Assembly: GCA_036346275.1 (NCBI GenBank) | Contig: CM070725.1 | Location: forward strand, 30,628,104 to 30,692,103 | Direction of reading: 5' to 3' | From: Otatea glauca | Taxonomy: Eukaryota; Streptophyta; Magnoliopsida; Poales; Poaceae | Length of the DNA stretch: 64,000 nucleotides | Shown: positions 45,237-57,160 of the stretch, one piece after another | How positions within the stretch are numbered: the stretch's first letter is position 1 | How the letters are laid out: each line of letters opens with the position of its first letter | Made by a program: the position numbers and the translations under genes | Notes under the pieces: model-generated | What the model was told of the DNA's origin: nothing | What the model saw: the letters and a program-made list of their open reading frames with translations, nothing else | The model's database searches: none

Positions 45237-48200
45237 TGTAAGTTCAAGAGCCATTGGTTTTAGTGATTGATTTAGATTAATGCTTAATCTTTTTTTAATG
45301 ACAAACCTAATCTTTATGAGACTAATATGTTTATTGAGTAAATGTTTAGCAGTCTCAAATTTAGATGAAAAATGGAAAACCAAGGTATGTATGCGTATTC
45401 TTTCTATTATTAATTACATACTTTGGATTCAAGTTAAAGTATAAATGTCCCCATTATATTAACCACAAAATGTGCATCATATTTCCCAATCCATATATTA
45501 CATGGATGCACATATCTAGGGGGAGTTTGTAATTTAACTTGAAGGTTTCATTGCATTGATCTATTCTTTATTGACTCATATAATGATCAAAACAATGAAA
45601 CTAAATCCTTGAGTATATATTTGAATTGCCTAGTTGTAGTATACTCATGGTAATATAGGATAAGCTCAAATGTAATCAAAATGAATATGTGCATATTGTC
45701 TCCAAGTCAATTATATCTATGCACATATACATGTGGGGTTTATTCTATAGTTGATGGCTTAGAGTAATGATCATTTCCATATAGTCCACACATTATGGAT
45801 CATTACTTTTCATCAACATGAGTATATGAAAACTTGTGTAGTTAATATATACTCATATCAATTTAAATGAAAATTTAAATTGAGATCGGTTGTCTTTTAA
45901 TCATCAAAGGACATTTCATCATGGGTTGATGGTGTTCGTTTAGATTGATTAACGATAATCGATAGTTCTTGAGTATAACGAGGCATTGGTTGCATCAGTG
46001 TACTCAAGACACATTTATATCATTTAATTTGATTTGGGTTATGCTCAATTGATCTAAAGGCATCCATTATGTGTTAATCGAGTGCAAGAGATAATTGAGA
46101 CAACCATGTATCTTGGACTAACTATTTTCATGAGTTGTGATTGAGCTAGGTTAAGTCCAAAGACGATTGAGATGATGAAAACGGGACAAGGACGACATCA
46201 TGAGGTGATGGGCGTCAAAGAGAAGATCCTGTAGAGATTAAGAGAATAGCTAAGTGATAATCCCAGGGGAGCGTATGAGTGAAGATCATAAAGACCCCAA
46301 AGGGGATTGCTTGCGTGCGGCAGCTCAAGATATAACTAGATAGGCGAAGGACTTTCTAGTCTTTGAGTCTAGTTTTATCGCCGTACTATTAAGAGGGGTT
46401 GAGTCCTAACTTGAGCTTCATCATGTGTTGATGATCTCAATCCCGTGTTCACTCGAGCTCAAATCTTATTTGGATTTGGTTTTGCATAGAGCTAACCATT
46501 TGGCATGTGTTGCGAATGAGTTAAGCTTATGCTTGGTTGTTATTGCATACAGCTTTGATTTGCATGTGTTGCAAATAGGAGAAGCCTATGTTTTGGTTTT
46601 CGCATAAAGCTTTGATTTGCATGTGTTGCAAATAGGATAAGCTAATGTGTTTGGCTTTTGCGTGAAGTTCACTTTTGCATGTGTTGCAATTGTTGAAGCT
46701 TCATGTTTTTTTTCTCTTTACAAAACAAATATTTCAAAATCAAAGTGGTTGCTTGGAGCTAAGTTTTGCATGTGTTGCAAAAGGAGAGAGCTCAAGCATG
46801 ATTTGGTGTTTATGTGGTTTGTATGTGCTAGAGACTTGCATGTGTTGCAAGTAGAGAGCTCATACGTTTGATTTGATTGTGGTTGCATGGAACTAGAGAT
46901 TGCATGTGTTGCAATTAGAGAGTTCATGCACTTTGATTTGGAGTTGCTTGGAGCTAGGCTTTTGCATGTGTTGCAAAGAGCAATGCTCAAGCATAAAATT
47001 GGTTTAATGTGTTATTTGCAAGTTCGTTGTGCGAATAAACCGAGGTCTATGAGTCCGGAATCCCGAGAGCATGTGAGTAGGGCTTGCAATGGGTGTTTGC
47101 AAGTTGATTGGGTCTCGTGTTGACCTTCACATGGCTAGGGGGATTAATCTCATAGACTCGGGTTTGATTTGCTTAATGCATTTTGCAAATAGATCTTGAG
47201 TTGATTGCGAAATATGTTTTTACAATTTGGTTGAGATTCTTTGAGCATGAGCTAGTTTGGTGCAAATGTGTATTCTTTGAGCATGAGCTAGTTTGGTTCA
47301 AATGTGTTTTGCATGAGTTTATGATCATGTGTTGATCATCAAATGGCTCAAAGAATAGTGTTTGGGTTTTGGAGAATTGATTTAGCATTGAAAATATGTT
47401 TTTCTTCAAAGGCCAGCTGTCCAATGTGTTATCTACGGTAGTACCGCTAGGCCGGCACTACTGCTTATGGGAGCGGTAGTGCCGCACTTGGCCGGTACTA
47501 TCGGGATAACAGCGTCGGTAGCTTTTCTCCAGAACGAGGTGTTTTCTGGAGAGGAAGGCCGGAACTACCGCTTCATGGGAGCGGTACTGCCGCATAAGTC
47601 GGTACTACCGGGCCCTAGAGGGCGGTAGTGCCGAAAATAGAGCCGTTGCCGACCGTTGGAGGTCACAGCCGGCACTACCGGGGCTATGAGGCCGATAGTG
47701 CCGGTCCTGCTGTTTTCTGCCCGAATTGCCCCCAAACGGCTAGTTTTCTTTGCTGGGGTATAAATAGACCCCATGGGGGGCTTGGGCAAGTTGCTGGTGC
47801 TATTGTGAGTTTTATGGGAGGTGGTTGCATGTGTTGCACTCCTCAAATTGATTCTTGAGCAAAGAGTGAGCCCTAATTGCATGTGTTGCAATTAGAAGTG
47901 TATTAAGTGACCTCTTGTGCATGTGTTGCACTTGAGGGAGAGCTTGGTGCATGTGTTGCACTAGGTGATCACCGAAGCGCATGTGTTGTGCTAGGTGAAG
48001 TTCGAGCGGGGACTCGGCTTGTTACTCTTGGAGGTTGCCGACTCCTAGTCAGCTTAGAGCGTCGTGCGCGGGAGCTCTCAAAGGTATTGTGAGACGCCCC
48101 GGCGAAGTTTGTGAAGGTTCGGGTTGAGCCTATGCGAAAGCGTGAAAAACCACCACTAGTGGAATCGAGGCGGGTGCTCAAGCGCGGAGCCGGTCCAATT

Positions 48201-48566
48201 CATTTGGGCTAGCCTCAACGTGGACTAGGGGAGACCGGCAAGTCTCCGAACACCACGGTAAAAAGTATCGTGTCTCTTGTACTTGTATTGCTTTCTTATT
48301 TACATTCAAGCAATTTATATTCATAGAATTAAATTGATTGATTAGTTGTTTTTAGGATTGCAAATTATTGTTGGAGACATAATTTAGTTAGTGCACTAGT
48401 GAGCCTAGTTGATTTAGGCCGTAATTGTCAAAACCTAGTTTATCGCTTCCGCATTATTCTTGATTAGGTTTTGACATAGGGGTTGATTAGTGCATATTAT
48501 TTTAGAGAGCGATTAATTTTGTAAAACACCTATTCACCCCCCTCTAGGCGCATCCTCGACCCTACA
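45237..48566 (+). mobile_element. Solo LTR, hairpin-rich 3.3-kb family, copy 2
   Basis: It starts TGTAAGTTCAAGAGCC and ends CGACCCTACA, with a perfect 5-bp TSD AGGAT (45232-45236 and 48567-48571). It is collinear with 40544-44009 over its full length but clearly diverged. A TATA box lies at 47757-47767. It holds the same type of TGTGT-loop hairpins (46418-47995) and GC-rich inverted words, here CGGCACTACCG and CGGTAGTGCCG instead of CGGTGCTACCG and CGGTAGCACCG. No coding region. It interrupts a gypsy LTR. Confidence 0.9.
47757..47767 (+). promoter_or_regulatory. TATA box of solo LTR copy 2
   Basis: GGTATAAATAG, in the same position as the box of copy 1 at 43199. Confidence 0.6.
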
Positions 48567-48571
48567 AGGAT

Positions 48572-49315
48572 CCCACTGGAGCAGCCTGGCGACATGGAAG
48601 GCACGGCGACGAGACGAAAATGGCGGGGCGGCGGCTTTTATAGACAGCAGGGAAGAGGGGGATGGCATTGGCATTGTCTCATAGGGCCAAGACAATGCGG
48701 CATTGTCTCACAAGCTCCTCCACGTGGCAGCGAGAGTAGAGAGGGACAGAGGAGCAAGCGCGGTGTTGGCTTTCTCAGGAGATGGTGTGTCAGCGACGCG
48801 GAAAGAAACAGGGGGTGTCGGCGCGGTTTGCGGGGTCAACTGCACGCAACCCACGAGGTAGGGCGAGGGAGGCGGGCGCTGGAGCGAGGGGGAGAACGGG
48901 AGCGAGAGAGAGCATGGGGCGAGAGGCAGAGTGAGAGAGGGCACGGCGGCGCTTCTCGAGAGGCGGCACGTGGAGCAGGAGGGAACTAGGGGAGGGAGAG
49001 CTGTGAGAGGGTAGAGCGAAGAGAGAGACATGGAGCGGGCGAGAGGAGGCAGGGAGCGAGAGAGAAGGGAGAGGAGCGAGAGAGGAGAGAGCACAGAGAG
49101 CGAGAGGAGGGAGGCGCTCTCCTAGGGGGCTCGCCTGGGCTGGGCCGAGGGAAGGGAGAGAGGAAGCTGGGCCTCGGGCCTAGTCCAAATTAGAATAGGA
49201 TTTTTCTTTTTTTAATTCAAATAAAATTGGATTTCCAAAATTATAAAATGATTTTTTGAATGGTTTTGAAATTGATAGACTTATTTTTAAATTATTTAAA
49301 AATGAGGATGTCACA
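48572..49315 (-). repeat. 3' LTR start of the deleted gypsy element
   Basis: On the minus strand it starts TGTGACATCC at 49315, directly after the pol stop region and a purine-rich GGACGGGAGGTTTG tract. 49190-49315 is AT-rich, and 48850-49140 is a purine-rich GAGAG run. It is cut at 48571 by solo LTR copy 2 and continues at 45236. Its start differs from that of the 5' LTR at 53926-55223, so the two may not be a true pair. Confidence 0.65.
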
Positions 49316-52035
49316 AACCTCCCGTCCTAAAAGGAATCTCGACCCCGAGATTCGGACAGAAAAAGGGAAGGGAACTCGGCTTGCAAATCTTCTTTTCTTT
49401 CTCAAGTCTCTTCCTTTTTAGAGTGATCGCTCCACTGAACCGTACAAAACTTGATCCTTTGGCTTCAAGTACACCTTTCTGCTTCATCCAGAATTCTTTT
49501 CGGGTATTCAAGTGGGTTAAATCTTCTTGCAGGTCTAGGTTTTCCATAGGGGTCTGTTCTTTAGGCTCTCGTAGACACTTCTTCAGTTGAGACACATGAA
49601 ACACATCATGTACATCTGACAGCTGAGGTGGTAGCTTCAACTGGTACGCTACGGCTCCTTTCTTTGCAATCACTCGGAATGGTCCAATATACCATGGTGC
49701 TAGCTTTCCACTGACTCGGAACCTACGGATACCCTTCTTTGGTGACACTTTGAGATATGCAAAATCATCGACTTCGAATTGCAAATCTCGACGACGATGA
49801 TCTACATAATTCTTTTGTCTCAACTGAGCGGCCTTAAGTCAGCTTTGAATCAGTCGGACTTGCCCATTTGCCTCTTGCAGAATATATAGCCCGAATATTT
49901 TATTTTCACCGGTTTCTTCCCAATATAGGGATGGGCGACACTTGCAACCATACAGTACTTCAAACGGGGACCACACACATTCATAATGTGTTATCCTTCT
50001 TCACAAAAATTGCATGTGAACCACAAGGAGAAGAACTTGGTCTTATAAATCCTTTATTTTGCAACTCCTTAACCTACTTCTTCATTTCAGCTAATTGATT
50101 AGCTGACATTCTATATGGTCTTTGGGAGATTGGAGCATCTCCAGGAGCTAACTTGATAACAAACTCCGTGTCTCGATCTAGTGGCAAACTAGGCAAATCC
50201 TCGGGGAAAACATCCAAGAATTCACAGACAACTAGGACTGATTCCAAGGGTGGGGCTTAGGCATGATGACTCATCCTCTATGTGGTTTAGTATACTGGTT
50301 TTTGCCGAGTTAAGCATTAGGGTTATAAATGAAGAGGAACGCGGTATGCTACGCTAGCACAAAAAAAAATCTACCGCGTAACCAGAAAGCTACTCGCAAG
50401 AAGAGGATCATAGATGAGATTACCACTAGATGCGCAGTTACGGAATCCTTCGCGCATCGATGTAGCGGATCGTCCTCGCCGCAGTCGTGGATCGATGTAG
50501 TGGATCGTCCTCGCCTCACCGTGGATTGTCCTCCCACGCCACAGTCGCAGCAGCGTCACCGCAGTAGTCCACACGTCCAGAGATGGAACGTCGTGTGTCG
50601 GTGTGCAAGCACCTGGTCGCTCGGCGAGGCGCGAGAGGAGTAGGCTAAGGTTTGAGTGAATCACTCCTAAAGCGTAGGAAAGCACACCTGCACCTCCTCC
50701 TCCTCCTCCTTATATAGCCACAGATGAAACCTAAACTAGGGCCCATCGTGCTAAGCCCCGTGGTTCATTAATTACGGATCTAATCCAGTTAATGCGTCCC
50801 ACCCATTAAGTGTGTGACCTGCAGTTCACGTGCGTTTGGACATGGATTGAAAAATTCCTTTTCAATCCAATAGGTGGTAGCTGCTTCTTGCAAAGTATGC
50901 CAACTCCCAAACATACTATGATCAAATCGGAAGAACCTATCAAAAGTACTCATGTAATAATCCCTTTGCCAAGTATATGAAGATTGATCTCAAGGCGAGA
51001 AGCATGTCATCCTTTGATGATTCAATCCATCTCTCGTATCCGTGATATATTAATAAGATGTGGTTGACTCCTCAATCACGGCATGGCCATGCACTTCCTT
51101 AATCATATCACACGAGTGGCCTTGTCATATATCTCTGTTTCATTGGAGTGGCAAATTCCATCTTAACTGCTCACTTCCCTCTGCACGTTTCATAGTAAAC
51201 ATGAAAGCTACCTTTATAACTATCTGGTTAGGAAATTGTGTTTGATAGCCCCAAGGAAAACTGTTACACATGTAGGGAATATGACAATCTCAGGTCTAAG
51301 GATCATACATCTACTAGGTATGAGATACATTGATGACACATAAGAATGAAACATTCTCACAGTGTCCCATTGCGGGTCTATCTAACCCATGTTCTTCAAC
51401 ATGCGTCCACAATGTATAGATGATATCTCCATATCCCATGATCTATGAAGCATGATCATCGATCACTACATGTGCTAATCTATTCGTCGTTGTCCTATAC
51501 GATGATATCCGATCAGAGATAATTATCGAATTACATCATTAAGTAAAGAGCTTCATAAGCAAGTCACATACTTGTTGATCAATACAATGATATACATTCA
51601 TTGGACCAATAATCATATTATTCATAAACATAGTCATGTTACAATCATCTAAATGATTGCCTCAAGGGCATAACGCTAACAATAAAATCAACCTTGATCC
51701 CTCCATTGCTAACTAGTTGTACCGACCTTTTAGCATAGTCAATCTAACCTTGGTGTTTGGCTAACCAGTCCATACCCAAAATAATATCTAACCCTTGGAG
51801 TCCATGAGGATAAGATTTGCGAAGAACTCTACCCCATTAATTATAATGATCACCTTAGGGCAAAACTTAGTTGCGAGCATGGCTTTTCCCGGGGTTTGGA
51901 CTAAAAGGGGAGTTTTAAGTGGACTTATATCCCAATTATTTGTTCAACAAATTTGACTAATATGAATGAATGCGTTGCTCCAGAATCAAATAAAACTGTA
52001 GCTAAAATTGAATTAATTGGGAACTCACCTAACAC
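49316..52035 (-). pseudogene. pol: pol remnant: protease, RT start fused to integrase end
   Basis: Protease is recognisable by LFDSGATHSF near 52015-51980 and GMDWLAKHQG near 51780, with stops between them. After the nested solo LTR, the RT N-terminus reads PLDRDTEFVIKLAPG and NKGFIRPSSSP (50190-50020) to VKKDNT near 49993. It then jumps to the integrase C-terminal SPFEVLYG at about 49970. The end part (49823-49311) has RRFRVSGKLAPWYIGPFRV and HDVFHVSQLKKCL, the usual C-terminal pol segment of chromovirus-type gypsy, open for 170 codons. About 2.5 kb is inferred to be deleted at 49975-49991. Confidence 0.85.
50330..51681 (-). mobile_element. BARE/Angela-like copia solo LTR (1352 bp)
   Basis: On the minus strand it starts TGTTAGCGTTATGCCCTTGA at 51681 and ends GCGTTCCTCTTCA at 50330. 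A perfect 5-bp TSD ATAAA flanks it (50325-50329 and 51682-51686). The start resembles BARE/Angela LTRs. A CTC-repeat and TATATAAGG-like box lie near 50695-50715. It separates protease from RT in the host gypsy. Confidence 0.9.
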
Positions 52036-53317
52036 AACGCCGGGTGCCTCCTGAGCTTCTTCAATAGAGACATGATCTGCACGTCCTCTTCCTACTAACT
52101 GATTGTTTCTTGGAGCACCTGGGACTCCATGTGCTTGTCCTTGAGTAGGAGCACGATTGAGAGGGTTGCCTTGCTGGGGTGCTGGATTCTAGCGCTTCTG
52201 CAGGCAGTTGATAGCATAATGTCCCATTTGCTGACAGTGGAAGCAACGGACAGTCCACCTATCCACCATGGGTCTCTGTGGCTGTCCAACAGTGGCAGGA
52301 TGCTATGGTGGTGCATTGGGACAGAATGCTTGAGCTGGAGTTCTGGGTTGGACATGGGCAACTGGACGAGACTAGTATGGCACAAAGCGAGGCTTTGAAC
52401 TGCTAGCTTGCTGTTGTGCTTGAAACATTTTCTTTCTTGCCTCATTTATCTCCTTCTGAGCATTCTCTTGCACTAAGGCTTTATCCACCACATTCTGGAA
52501 ATTGTCCATGCTAAGCAAAAGGATTGGCGCTTTGATATAGGGGCACAACTCATTTGCAAAGCGATGGGTCTTCTTAGCTTCATTCTTCTGTTCATCCTCT
52601 GAGGCATAGCGGGAAAGCTGGATGAACTTTTTCAGGTACTCATTAACAGTCATGGTACCTTGCTTTAGCTTGTGATTTTCATCCCTTTTAAGTTCTATAT
52701 GGCCTTTAGGGACATGAGCGGCACGAAAAGCTTTTTTAAACACAACCCAGGTAATTTCATGAGGTCTACGATGGGCGGCGAGAAACATTCTCCCACCATA
52801 TAGCAACAACTCCAACAAGCTGGTGAGCTGCAAACTGCACACTCTCCTGATCATCACCATCCACCATATAGAGCTTGCGCTCTACAGTCTTAATCCAGTC
52901 ATCAGCTACTAAGGGATCGACAGTTCCATCATAGGTTGGGGGTCTAGTTCTCATAAACTCTCCAAGCTTGGACTGTGGCTGAGGAGTAGGTGGTTGGATG
53001 ACAATTGGCTGAGGATTGGCCATATGCTAAGCCAGGGTTTGCATCAGCTGAGTCTGCATTGCCATGAATTGTTGCCAGTCTAGTGGTGATACTGGCTGAA
53101 GTGCGGGTGGTGCTGGCATGGGGGCTACAGCTGGGGTAGGTGGTGGAGGAGGAAGAGGCTAGGGATGTTCAACTTCTGGTAAGGCTGGTTGCTCTTCAAC
53201 TTCTTGCTCATCCACGGGGTCATCAGCTGGTGGAATCTGACCTTGTCCACAGCCACGACCACGGCCATGGCCTCGACCACAACCACGACCACAACCTCAA
53301 CCTTGCTTTTGATCCAT
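52036..53317 (-). pseudogene. gag: gag of the deleted gypsy element
   Basis: The ATG at 53315-53317 starts MDQKQG and is followed at once by a stop, then by a Gly/Arg-rich part (GCGRGRGHGRG). The core begins at MRTRPPTYDGT (near 52955) and WWENV (near 52790); a frame change near 52780 leads into FRAAHVPKGHIELKRDENHKL and YLKKFIQLSRYA to 52372. The zinc knuckle CFHCQQMGHYAINC (52247-52206) has all four ligands but is followed by a stop. At least four stops or shifts are present, so it is inactive. Confidence 0.85.
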
Positions 53318-53908
53318 CTGAGGAAGAAAGAAAACTAAGGGGGTAAGATCGGGGAGTTTATGTGATGGGGGAGTTTTTGAAATTTTTTAAATCATTTCTT
53401 TTTAAGTCCTTCATTGTACACGATTGCTAAGCAATACGAGACAACGGGTTTTTGAACTCTACGATAACATGACACACGCGTGTTCGTAGTTCACACAAAA
53501 AAATCCAACACAACTAAATTCTTACAATCACAAGCATGAAAAGACATGTAAAAGTTTTATGGAAAATACGTCGTTATAGGGGTACACAGACAATTGTATA
53601 GCACTATACTAACATTTTTATACTTAACCTAACAATCAAACTAATTGAGCAAATAAAATTACAAAAGAGAGTTTAAAATTGCTCCACACAACTTTTGTAA
53701 AACCCGATCTAACTAATTTCCTATTCTTGAATTCTTCGTCTTGCTGCGGCTTCCCGTCATCTTCAGTCTTAACTTAATGAGGTAAGAGTAGAATTTTTAT
53801 AAATGAGCGGGAATAGGTAAGTGAAGGTGCTACGAGGAGGGAGAAGGATAAGATAGCCTGGTCTACTAGAGATAGATGAGGTTTTCAAAATAAGGATTTT
53901 TCAACATT

Positions 53909-53920
53909 GCTCTGATACCA
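53909..53920 (-). other. Primer binding site, iMet
   Basis: TGGTATCAGAGC on the minus strand, an exact initiator-Met type, five bases inside the LTR end at 53926. Confidence 0.85.
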
Positions 53921-53925
53921 AAGCC

Positions 53926-55223
53926 TGTGGAACCCCGATTTTAATAAACTGACATCCCCCGTGTTAACAATACGTGTCCCAAGGATCAGTGCACATACCC
54001 ACAGTCAACAGTCTCATAGCATCAAACCAGCATTTATTTAACTAAATAAAATACACATCAGAGTTCAGCAGAAGCAAAGGGTTACATCAGTACAAAATTG
54101 CAACATCTGACTAATGCCCTAGATACAATACAAACTGCGGTGACCCATCAAGCCACAGGTACTGCTGATAGGGAAACCACTAGTAGTCTGGAGTAACCTC
54201 CTGAAAGTCATCAACGTCATCCTGATCGACCGCGAACTCCTGACCTGCTCACGGTAGGAACAGCCCTGCATAAAAGGCGAGGTTAGCATGATACTGCTAG
54301 CAAGCCTCCTAGGAAGGGCCAGGCTAGGGCTCAACCTAAGAGGGTTATTTTAGGTTTATTTGCGTAAAGCATTTTACCTAACAGTATAAAAGCATTTTAA
54401 GGAATCTATAATAATAGTAGTAGTAGTTTAATCATTATGAATGTAATCTCAACAACAACTTAACAGATCTCAACTATCCAAGAATTAATTCAAATTTCTG
54501 CCATGGATGATTCTACCATAACTCAAGTTCTCAAATTGATTAACAGGTCATAGATGATCACACTATAACTAAATTATCATATCTCAAGCCTCAGGATACC
54601 CAGTTCTCAAGTTCATCTCAACACAAACAGGATCCACTAACCACGGCCCAAGGCCGGAACAACCATACCCCCAAGTCAAGTTATTAAGGTGTAGCTACGC
54701 TATGATAGGCATCCAAGTCCGCCCTTAACCTTGGGCAAGGCCATTCGAATGTTTTTACTCTGCAGAGGTTGTATGCTTTACCCACAAGATATGATATAAC
54801 TCCCATGCCCCAGAAGCCAGTAGAAACATCATAACAAGACCTATCAAAAGATTAACCCGGGGATTGCCATGGTCTATACATGATGATGTCGCACAAGTAT
54901 CCCTGGAGGCTTCGACGATACCGGATGATCGCACGGGTATCCCAAAGGTACCCTTCGGACTCTACACTAGTGAAAAAGGAACCCTCAGGACATCGTCCTG
55001 GTGCAAGGACCAAGGAAATCCCAACATTACTCTTCATCTAATCAGTCCTGTCCCATACTAGGCTTGTGGTCGCATGATAAGTACTTGGGTGAGCGTAACA
55101 CAATCATCGGTCCTTAACTCGGAGCAGCACAACAACAAACCCAACTCTCATGCATAAAAGCACCCGCCTTACTGTCTGCTCCTGATCCCAATAATTGGTC
55201 AAATTTTAATTTAAGGTGTGACA
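53926..55223 (-). repeat. 5' LTR of the deleted gypsy element (1.3 kb)
   Basis: On the minus strand it starts TGTCACACC at 55223 and ends GGGGTTCCACA at 53926. It shares the CTGCAGAGGTTGTATGC and TCCCATACTAGGC blocks with the Tekay-like LTRs but lacks their long GC-rich U3 part. The difference in length and start from the LTR at 49315 is unexplained. Confidence 0.7.
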
Positions 55224-55539
55224 TTCCCGATTGTCGGCGTGTTTCGCCTGACAGTTATTCTCCCTAGACGGAGTCCGGGGTTCCATAGAGGGGGTCTTCA
55301 TGGAAGGACACCTACAGGCTCTCTCGAGGGATCCACACAGATTGAAATTCAAGAACACACCGATATTACCCAGGTTTGGGCCCCCGATGCGGGTAACAGC
55401 CCTACGTCCTACTTCTGCTCCTATTATGGTGTTTTGAGAGTATTACAAACGCTCGATCCTCACTCTATCTCTCTTTCTGCTGTCTTCTCAAGCTCTCTCT
55501 TCTCTGCTCTTCTCTGTGCTCTCTTTTTTCCCTCCAAGC
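55224..55539 (-). repeat. Tat-type LTR fragment
   Basis: The ACCCAGGTTTGGGCC and GGGTAACAGCCCTACG blocks match the layout seen at 26790-26840 in the Tat-like LTR. It is sandwiched between two gypsy LTR ends, and no TSD was found. It ends in a CT-rich tract. Confidence 0.5.
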
Positions 55540-56969
55540 TGTAAGGACCCGAAAACACTGATTCGAACCCACTGTGTTTACTGCACTAGTCCCAGGATCA
55601 ACGCTAGTGCACACAGCTTAACATTGGTACATATCACATCATACACAACGATATAGAATAATAGTTCATTTATTGATATAACTAAATGTATGATCTTATG
55701 ACCAACTTACATTATTAAGCCACTCAGGGCAAGACTGAAAATATAAACTAGCAATTAAGCAGCGGAAAGTAGAAACGTAGATAGCTCATCATTTCACCAC
55801 AGGCAACCGACAAGGCTCGGACCCTAATGACTCGTGTCTTCTTGGACTTCATCTTCCAACACAGGTGTAGATTCTTCAACTGTTGATTATTGTTGTTTGG
55901 CAAGGGTGAGTACTTAAAGCACTCAACAAGTTGTGCACAGAATGCAATTCTATGTATCTATATGCAAGGCTTATTCCAACGGGCAGGCTATCATGGCTAT
56001 TTTGCAATAAGCAGCATTTATGAACAAATACAGTATATAAATTGTAAAGAATGTAAAACAAATAACAATAATAAATAATTTCAGTATTTCTCAAGTAAAC
56101 CAAGTTTCCAATCCTAAATCAATTTCATCTTCCACATGGCATTCCGCCATCCCCACCAAGTTGTCCGATTAATTAAGCTAACCCTTAACTGTAATTCCCG
56201 AGCATTGCTCAATACCGCGAGCACGGCTATCCGAATAGTTTTACACTCTGCAGAGGTTATGCACTTTACCCACGTGATACAACCAAACACCACCAAGGCG
56301 AGTGATTATAACAAAGCCTTTACAATGCTCTGACTTAACCCGATACTATCCGCTAAGGTTTCAACACTGGTGGGACTGGTTACCACATCCAGGGCCCCCC
56401 TCTTGCGCCATGTGAATTACACCATAACTCGGGAACTCACACCGACCACGATAGTATCAAAATTAAGACATTACAAATTACTCAGCTAGGCTGGCCCATA
56501 CCAGACATGTGGTTGCATGATTGACTCAGGTCAAAGGCTTGCAAGGTTAAGTCCTTAGTGTGATCGAGGCAAGACTTCCACATACCTCTCGCCCATCGGG
56601 CCCACCTTGGCATCCTCGCCCCTTGTCACTTGCCCCAATCTAAGTTATTATCACCCAGTTGATTACCAAGCACCACGTGCCATCAACAATTCAACATCGT
56701 TGCGTGACATGACTCGCCACAACAACTCAATCTCATCGTGTGATCCCACATGACACACAAGTTCATAACATTGTTCCATATTCCATTAATCAAGATTAAT
56801 TATCAATGATTCTGACACATGTGATGACGTGGCATGGCTAAGCAACTAATACGGTCTAACCTCCAATGTTGATTATAATTATTAATCAACTAAATTAAAC
56901 CAATCTAGGGTGACAATGAATCATGGCATACAATGACAAGGTAGTGTATAGATCAATCTGGTATATTAG

Positions 56970-57160
56970 CTAAGCCCAATCTATTTTGAGACAATTGTAT
57001 ATTTGAAATATATGCAATATTGTAAACAAACATAGCAATTTTATAAACATGGGTTCAACATGATCAAAGCACAACTTGCCTTGGAATAGGTCCTGATCTT
57101 GATCTGAAGCTTGCTCTTGAGTTGCTGGATCTTCCTCCGAAGCGTCGCACAATTCAACGT
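56970..57160 (-). CDS. LTR-encoded acidic peptide, second copy (putative exon 2)
   Basis: After an acceptor-like AG the frame reads an acidic stretch with core EEDPATQEQASDQDQDLF, then GKLCFDHVEP, and stays open to 56970. It aligns without gaps with 3925-4043. The same GKLCFDHVEP words open the plus-strand fragment at 6025. The equivalent region near 9380-9460 has stops. No ATG is in frame, so it would need splicing from the GC-rich part. Confidence 0.4.

Larger units (their letters stand above)
49316..55223 (-). mobile_element. Gypsy element with large internal deletion
   Basis: On the minus strand: LTR (55223-53926), PBS, gag, protease, the start of RT, then directly the C-terminal part of integrase and the LTR start at 49315. 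The RT core, RNase H and most of integrase are missing. A BARE/Angela-like solo LTR (50330-51681) sits between protease and RT. There is no orf0 between PBS and gag, unlike the two Tekay-like elements at the window edges. Confidence 0.85.

Noticed and set aside
40544..48566. The two hairpin-rich repeats as the 5' and 3' LTR of a single element
   Set aside because: Each copy has its own target duplication on both sides (GCACT/GCGCT and AGGAT), and the sequence between them belongs to a copia LTR end and a gypsy LTR, not to an internal retroelement region.
48849..49120. GAGAG-rich run as a coding exon
   Set aside because: It is a purine-rich simple-sequence tract within an LTR; the frames lack any motif.
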